Assembly: GCA_026992705.1 (NCBI GenBank)
Contig: JALWYT010000030.1
Span: forward strand, 1-8,821
Direction: 5' to 3'
Source: Thiotrichaceae bacterium
GTDB lineage: Bacteria; Pseudomonadota; Gammaproteobacteria; Thiotrichales; Thiotrichaceae
Length of the DNA: 8,821 bases
The position numbers were made by a program, and so were the translations under genes. Shown in pieces: positions 5,949 to 8,821 of this stretch. The notes below the pieces were generated by a model. It worked only from the letters and a program-made list of their open reading frames with translations, did not search any database and was not told the origin of the DNA. The first letter of the stretch is position 1; every line of letters starts with the position of its first letter.

Positions 5949-7208
5949 TTAGAATTTTTTACTATATCCTATACCAATTGCATTTTGGTACATTGTTAAG
6001 TCAGCCTCACCAGTAAGTCCCAGACCAGTCAATGATCCACTACCATTAAGTGTATTTTTAAAAGTGTGAATATATGAAGCTGTAATACTTGATTTATCAT
6101 TAAATTTCCATTTTCCACCTAAAGAAAGGTGATCTTCTACCACAGCAGGAGCAAGAGCATTTAATAATGTTCTATCTGCTGGTACTGGTTGTTTACCGTG
6201 ATTATAACCAGCCATAAGAGCAAATTTAGGGTTTACTTGGTGTTTTATACCAACTTTAATAATATCTTGATCACTCCAACCAAAGCCAGGACCCCCACTA
6301 GAGCCTAATGAACCAGGTGACAGAGCGATTGGATTACCAATTGCGTCGATATTAGAATAATAAATATGGGAATAATCAGCTGCAATAGTTGTTTTAGGTG
6401 TTGCCTTCCAAGATATACCAATATTTAAATTAGCAGGAACATCAAATTCCCCCGTATTTGGGAATAAACCTTTGTATTTATCCAGTTTTCCCATATTAAC
6501 TTTAGTACGATAAGAAGCACCTACCATCAATTTATCTGATACTTTTCCTTGCCAACCAATGCTGACTCCAATACCTGTAGAAGAATCATAACCATTATTT
6601 GTTAAGCTAGTTGGATCAGAACTAAAGCCGGCAAAAGGCTGAATTCCTTCTGCTTTGAACCGTTGATACACAATATTAGCTGAAATACCTACACTGTTAT
6701 TTTCACCAATTTTTTTAGATAATGTTGGTGCAATAAATAACTGTGAAAAGTCAACACCTGCTGGTCCTGAAGCCCCTAAAGGTGCAAATGGGTTATTTGT
6801 AGCAGAATAGGATGAATTCATACCCCCATTACCATAAACAGTTATACCAATTGCATATCCACCAATTGTTCTTTTATAACCACCTTCAGGAATTAAAAAT
6901 AGACTATCTTCATTTCCATCAAAGTTACCATCAAGAAAACCACCAGGTGTTCCACTAATTGTTGTTGATCTAACAGGCTTAAATACTTCCAAACCAATAT
7001 CCCAGCCATCATTAATAAAAGAACCGGCAGCAGGATTTGTTGCCATGCTCATAGTATTAATCGGATTAGCTGTTGCTGCTCCTCCCATTGCTTTATGCTC
7101 TTGACCGAGACCAGTTGGAGCTAAACCATTTGTTGCAAATACTGGTTGATAGACAAGTGCTGTGAAAATAGGTGCAGATAATACTGCTTTTGTTAATAAT
7201 TTATTCAT
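5949..7208 (-). CDS. OmpP1/FadL/TodX-family outer membrane transporter
   Basis: Predicted outer-membrane beta-barrel for uptake of hydrophobic compounds (long-chain fatty acids in FadL, aromatics in TodX). A signal peptide runs to about residue 25 (QPVFA, then TNG). The mature N-terminus, NGLAPTGLGQEHKAMGGAA followed by ATNPAAG, is the family hatch-like signature. Alternating strands such as SVGISANIVYQRF, LMVGASYRTKVNMG, TTIAADYSHIYY and KFALMAGYNHGKQPV fill the chain, which ends in Phe as outer-membrane barrels do. The frame also opens at GTG 7220 and ATG 7217. I prefer ATG 7208 (419 residues) because AGGAG at 7224-7220 lies 11 bp before it and overlaps or crowds the earlier starts. The substrate cannot be told from sequence. 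Neighbours are the SCP2-like gene downstream and the DUF2189 gene upstream, 242 bp away, suggesting a separate promoter. Confidence 0.88.
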   Translation of the reverse strand: MNKLLTKAVLSAPIFTALVYQPVFATNGLAPTGLGQEHKAMGGAATANPINTMSMATNPAAGSFINDGWDIGLEVFKPVRSTTISGTPGGFLDGNFDGNEDSLFLIPEGGYKRTIGGYAIGITVYGNGGMNSSYSATNNPFAPLGASGPAGVDFSQLFIAPTLSKKIGENNSVGISANIVYQRFKAEGIQPFAGFSSDPTSLTNNGYDSSTGIGVSIGWQGKVSDKLMVGASYRTKVNMGKLDKYKGLFPNTGEFDVPANLNIGISWKATPKTTIAADYSHIYYSNIDAIGNPIALSPGSLGSSGGPGFGWSDQDIIKVGIKHQVNPKFALMAGYNHGKQPVPADRTLLNALAPAVVEDHLSLGGKWKFNDKSSITASYIHTFKNTLNGSGSLTGLGLTGEADLTMYQNAIGIGYSKKF

Positions 7209-7328
7209 AATCCCCATCACTCCTAAATATATTGTGGGTTTATCAAGGAAATACTGACTAAGTTAGGTAGAGTTTTCTGATAAATTAAGATTCACTTACA
7301 TCAGCTTATTCAGAGCTTCTATAAATAA

Positions 7329-7348
7329 AAATAATTGATCAATTATTT
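7329..7348. promoter_or_regulatory. Perfect 20-bp palindrome upstream of the FadL-family gene
   Basis: AAATAATTGATCAATTATTT reads the same on both strands with no central spacer. It lies about 120 bp upstream of the porin start, in the 242-bp gap shared with the 3' end of the DUF2189 gene. It could be a dimeric repressor operator. It lacks the 4-bp spacer of an FNR site and does not resemble the E. coli FadR operator. AT-richness makes chance palindromes likelier, but 20 bp is long. Confidence 0.4.
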
Positions 7349-7390
7349 ATCATGTCATATTTTAATTATTCAGTCTAAAGCATGGCAAAC

Positions 7391-7416
7391 AAAAACACTG
7401 TTGTCAATACGCAACA
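7391..7416 (-). terminator. Possible intrinsic terminator of the DUF2189 gene
   Basis: On the minus strand TGTTG (7416-7412) and CAACA (7403-7399) form a 5-bp stem with an 8-nt loop, followed shortly by five T's (7395-7391). It starts about 35 nt after the stop codon at 7451. The stem is short, so this is tentative. Confidence 0.4.
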
Positions 7417-7450
7417 CTTTTCTATAAATGCTTGTTGAATAACATTAATC

Positions 7451-8227
7451 TTATCCGATTAAATCCCGATAAGCATGCCAGCTTGCATGACCAATAACTG
7501 GAAATGTAATAGCAATTCCAATAAAGAGGGTAAAAAATCCAAGATGAATCAGTACAACAATCAGTATTGCCCAAACTAATAATGGTATTGGATTTTTTAT
7601 AACGGTTCGTAAACTAGTAGTAATTGCAGTAAGAAAATCAACCTTACGATGAATAATCATCGGGATAGCAACAAGACTAATCGAATAGGCAAGATTAGCG
7701 ATTAAAAAGCCAAATAATGTAAAAAAAGCAAGAAACTCAATTGATTGTTCATTATGTAATATAACGGTCCAGCCTTTTGATATGAGTTCGACATTATCAA
7801 AATAAACACCAGCGACCAGTGCAGCAATTCGCATCCAGATCATAATAATAAAGCCGAGAACAACGACAAAAATACCAAGAGGCACAATATTTTCTCGAAT
7901 AGATGAGATGGAATCGAGCAGGCAAGGTTCTTCTTCACCTTCTTCGATTTGTCGACTTAGGTGATAAAGCCCAACAGCAAGAAATGGACCAACTAAAAAG
8001 AAAGTAGCTAGTAATAAAGCTGACCATACGGGATTATTAGAGGCTAAATAGAGTAATACCAAGCCAATAACAGTAAAAATCAATCCATATAGTAAGCTAG
8101 GAATAAAAGCATTCCTGAAATCATGGTAGCCTTTTTTTACCCAAGTAAATGGGGTTGAAATATCAATATTATTGATGGGGTAGCGTTGTTTTACTCGGCT
8201 AAGTGTTTTTGTATTTTGTGAACGCAT
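7451..8227 (-). CDS. DUF2189 domain multi-pass membrane protein
   Basis: A 258-residue inner-membrane protein of unknown function. After a basic cytoplasmic N-terminus comes TPFTWVKKGYHDFRNAFIPSLLYGL (25-49), typical of the DUF2189 family. Hydrophobic spans lie at about 42-62, 67-90, 114-138, 164-190 and 213-243 (the last possibly two helices). An acidic loop, EEGEEE, is at 95-100. The C-terminus PVIGHASWHAYRDLIG is the other conserved family mark. The start ATG has an excellent AAGGAGG 5 bp upstream, and the stop codon of the FlgI fragment overlaps that ribosome-binding site. Arg codons are CGN in nine of ten cases, unlike the fragment next to it. Family identification is fairly sure; no activity is known to me. 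The gap downstream suggests it is transcribed apart from the FadL-family gene. Confidence 0.85.
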   Translation of the reverse strand: MRSQNTKTLSRVKQRYPINNIDISTPFTWVKKGYHDFRNAFIPSLLYGLIFTVIGLVLLYLASNNPVWSALLLATFFLVGPFLAVGLYHLSRQIEEGEEEPCLLDSISSIRENIVPLGIFVVVLGFIIMIWMRIAALVAGVYFDNVELISKGWTVILHNEQSIEFLAFFTLFGFLIANLAYSISLVAIPMIIHRKVDFLTAITTSLRTVIKNPIPLLVWAILIVVLIHLGFFTLFIGIAITFPVIGHASWHAYRDLIG

Positions 8228-8237
8228 TATATCCTCC

Positions 8238-8690
8238 TTAATTTATTACTACTTTTGCATTAATGCTATTTGCGGCTCTTAAATTTTCTATTATTGCGAT
8301 AATGTCTTGAGGTGTTGCATTTGATTTTTTTAAATCAGTTGTTAATTCAAGAATTGATGTTGGTTTTTTTATTTTTATAGTAAAGTTTCCATATACTATT
8401 ACTCCAGGATTGACTATAATATCTCCTCCTGCTACTACAGTACCTGTTCTTTCATCTATTACTATTATGTTTGTATGAGGAACATTAACATTTAGATTTT
8501 GAACTTCTGCTAAAAATTCTGGCATTGTTAAATTTTTAGGTTTTTTTAAAATTACAGTTCTTGGATCAGTTGCTATAGCAACTTGTTGATGAAAAAAGTT
8601 ATTTATTGTATTTTGAACATTTACAGCTAAATTAAAATCTGTAGAGTTTATGGATAAAAGTAGAAAACATATTTTACAGACAGTAAATTT
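8238..8690 (-). pseudogene. flgI: C-terminal fragment of flagellar P-ring protein FlgI, N-terminus missing
   Basis: FlgI forms the periplasmic P ring around the flagellar rod. The reading frame is open from 8690 to the TAA at 8238 (150 residues), and FlgI similarity runs from about 8657: STDFNLAVNVQNTIN, ATDPRTVILKKP, FLAEVQNLNVNVP, IDERTGTVVAGGD, GNFTIKI, then ATPQDIIAIIENLRAANSINAKVVI, ending like the family C-terminus. The internal ATG at 8525 gives a 95-residue frame that is not a natural start. About 200 N-terminal residues are absent, and an in-frame TGA at 8691-8693 closes the frame. The usual 35-40 residue segment between GNLTV and the final helix is also missing. Composition is foreign: 106 G+C of 400 bases at 8241-8640, all three Arg codons AGA, and 10 of 15 Ile codons ATA in the last 95 codons. 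No other flagellar gene is near. It may be a transferred remnant or an assembly join. Confidence 0.75.
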
Positions 8691-8821
8691 TCAAAGCTCT
8701 TCCACCGGTGATGAGTTTATTAGACTTTTTTTACTACTTACTCTTTTAGTGTATGCTCCCGGTTATTATACACATTTTGGTCTTCTTAGGAACTTCAAAA
8801 TTGGTTCTTTTCATAGATCGT
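8691..8821. other. Unassigned tail beyond the FlgI fragment
   Basis: None of the six frames continues FlgI. A plus-strand frame is open from ATG 8650 to the window edge (57 codons; MDKSRKHILQ, then EFIRLFLLLTLLVYAPGYYT with one hydrophobic stretch), but it starts inside the region that codes for FlgI on the other strand and has no clear ribosome-binding site. It may be the start of another gene, or sequence joined by error. G+C is about 31% at 8641-8821. Confidence 0.35.

Noticed and set aside
7209..7220. GTG 7220 or ATG 7217 as start of the FadL-family gene
   Set aside because: The AGGAG ribosome-binding site overlaps the GTG and is only 2 bp from ATG 7217; ATG 7208 gives workable spacing and a normal signal peptide.
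7335..7342. FNR-type site in TTGATCAA
   Set aside because: FNR half-sites need a 4-bp spacer between TTGAT and ATCAA, which is absent here.
8238..8525. Complete 95-residue gene starting at the ATG at 8525
   Set aside because: FlgI similarity continues upstream in the same frame to about 8657, so this ATG is an internal Met and not a natural start.
8691..8705. Sequencing adapter remnant around GCTCTTCC
   Set aside because: Only eight bases agree with a common adapter end, and the following bases do not continue it.

Overview
The window looks like a piece of an AT-rich gammaproteobacterial chromosome. The mutY-yggX pair overlaps as in Enterobacteria, the phosphoribulokinase is of the proteobacterial class I type, and the FadL-family porin, secreted SCP2-like protein and DUF2189 membrane protein resemble gammaproteobacterial methanotroph or sulfur-oxidiser proteins as I recall them. 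No rRNA, tRNA, CRISPR array, insertion sequence or phage gene was seen. The genus assignment is inference.

Layout. Positions 1-187 are a leader with no gene. Positions 188-2216 (+) hold two cation-transport genes, nhaA (Na+/H+ antiporter) and a TRIC-type channel, 34 bp apart. A long hairpin at 2221-2276 separates them from the converging minus-strand genes. Positions 2302-3691 (-) hold mutY followed by yggX, overlapping by 17 bp: adenine-mismatch repair plus an iron/oxidative-damage protein. Positions 3834-4727 (-) encode phosphoribulokinase, the Calvin-cycle enzyme that makes RuBP. Positions 4728-5215 are 488 bp without a convincing gene but with three inverted-repeat structures. Positions 5216-5764 (-) encode a secreted SCP2-like protein and 5949-7208 (-) a FadL/OmpP1 outer-membrane channel, separated by a terminator-like hairpin. 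Positions 7451-8227 (-) encode a DUF2189 multi-pass membrane protein.

The right end, about 8238 to 8821, does not fit the rest. It holds a C-terminal piece of the flagellar P-ring protein FlgI in very AT-rich DNA (106 G+C in 400 bases at 8241-8640). Its codon use is foreign (all three Arg codons AGA, mostly ATA for Ile), and its stop codon sits inside the Shine-Dalgarno sequence of the DUF2189 gene. The FlgI frame breaks at 8691, and the last 131 bases resemble nothing I know. This is either a horizontally acquired or decayed fragment or an assembly chimera joined near the AAGGAGG sequence.

Functional reading. Most genes are housekeeping: Na+/pH homeostasis, cation channel, base-excision repair, carbon fixation. 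The least understood part is the secreted SCP2-like protein next to a FadL-type channel, which could act together on hydrophobic molecules in the cell envelope. That link is inferred from adjacency and families only.
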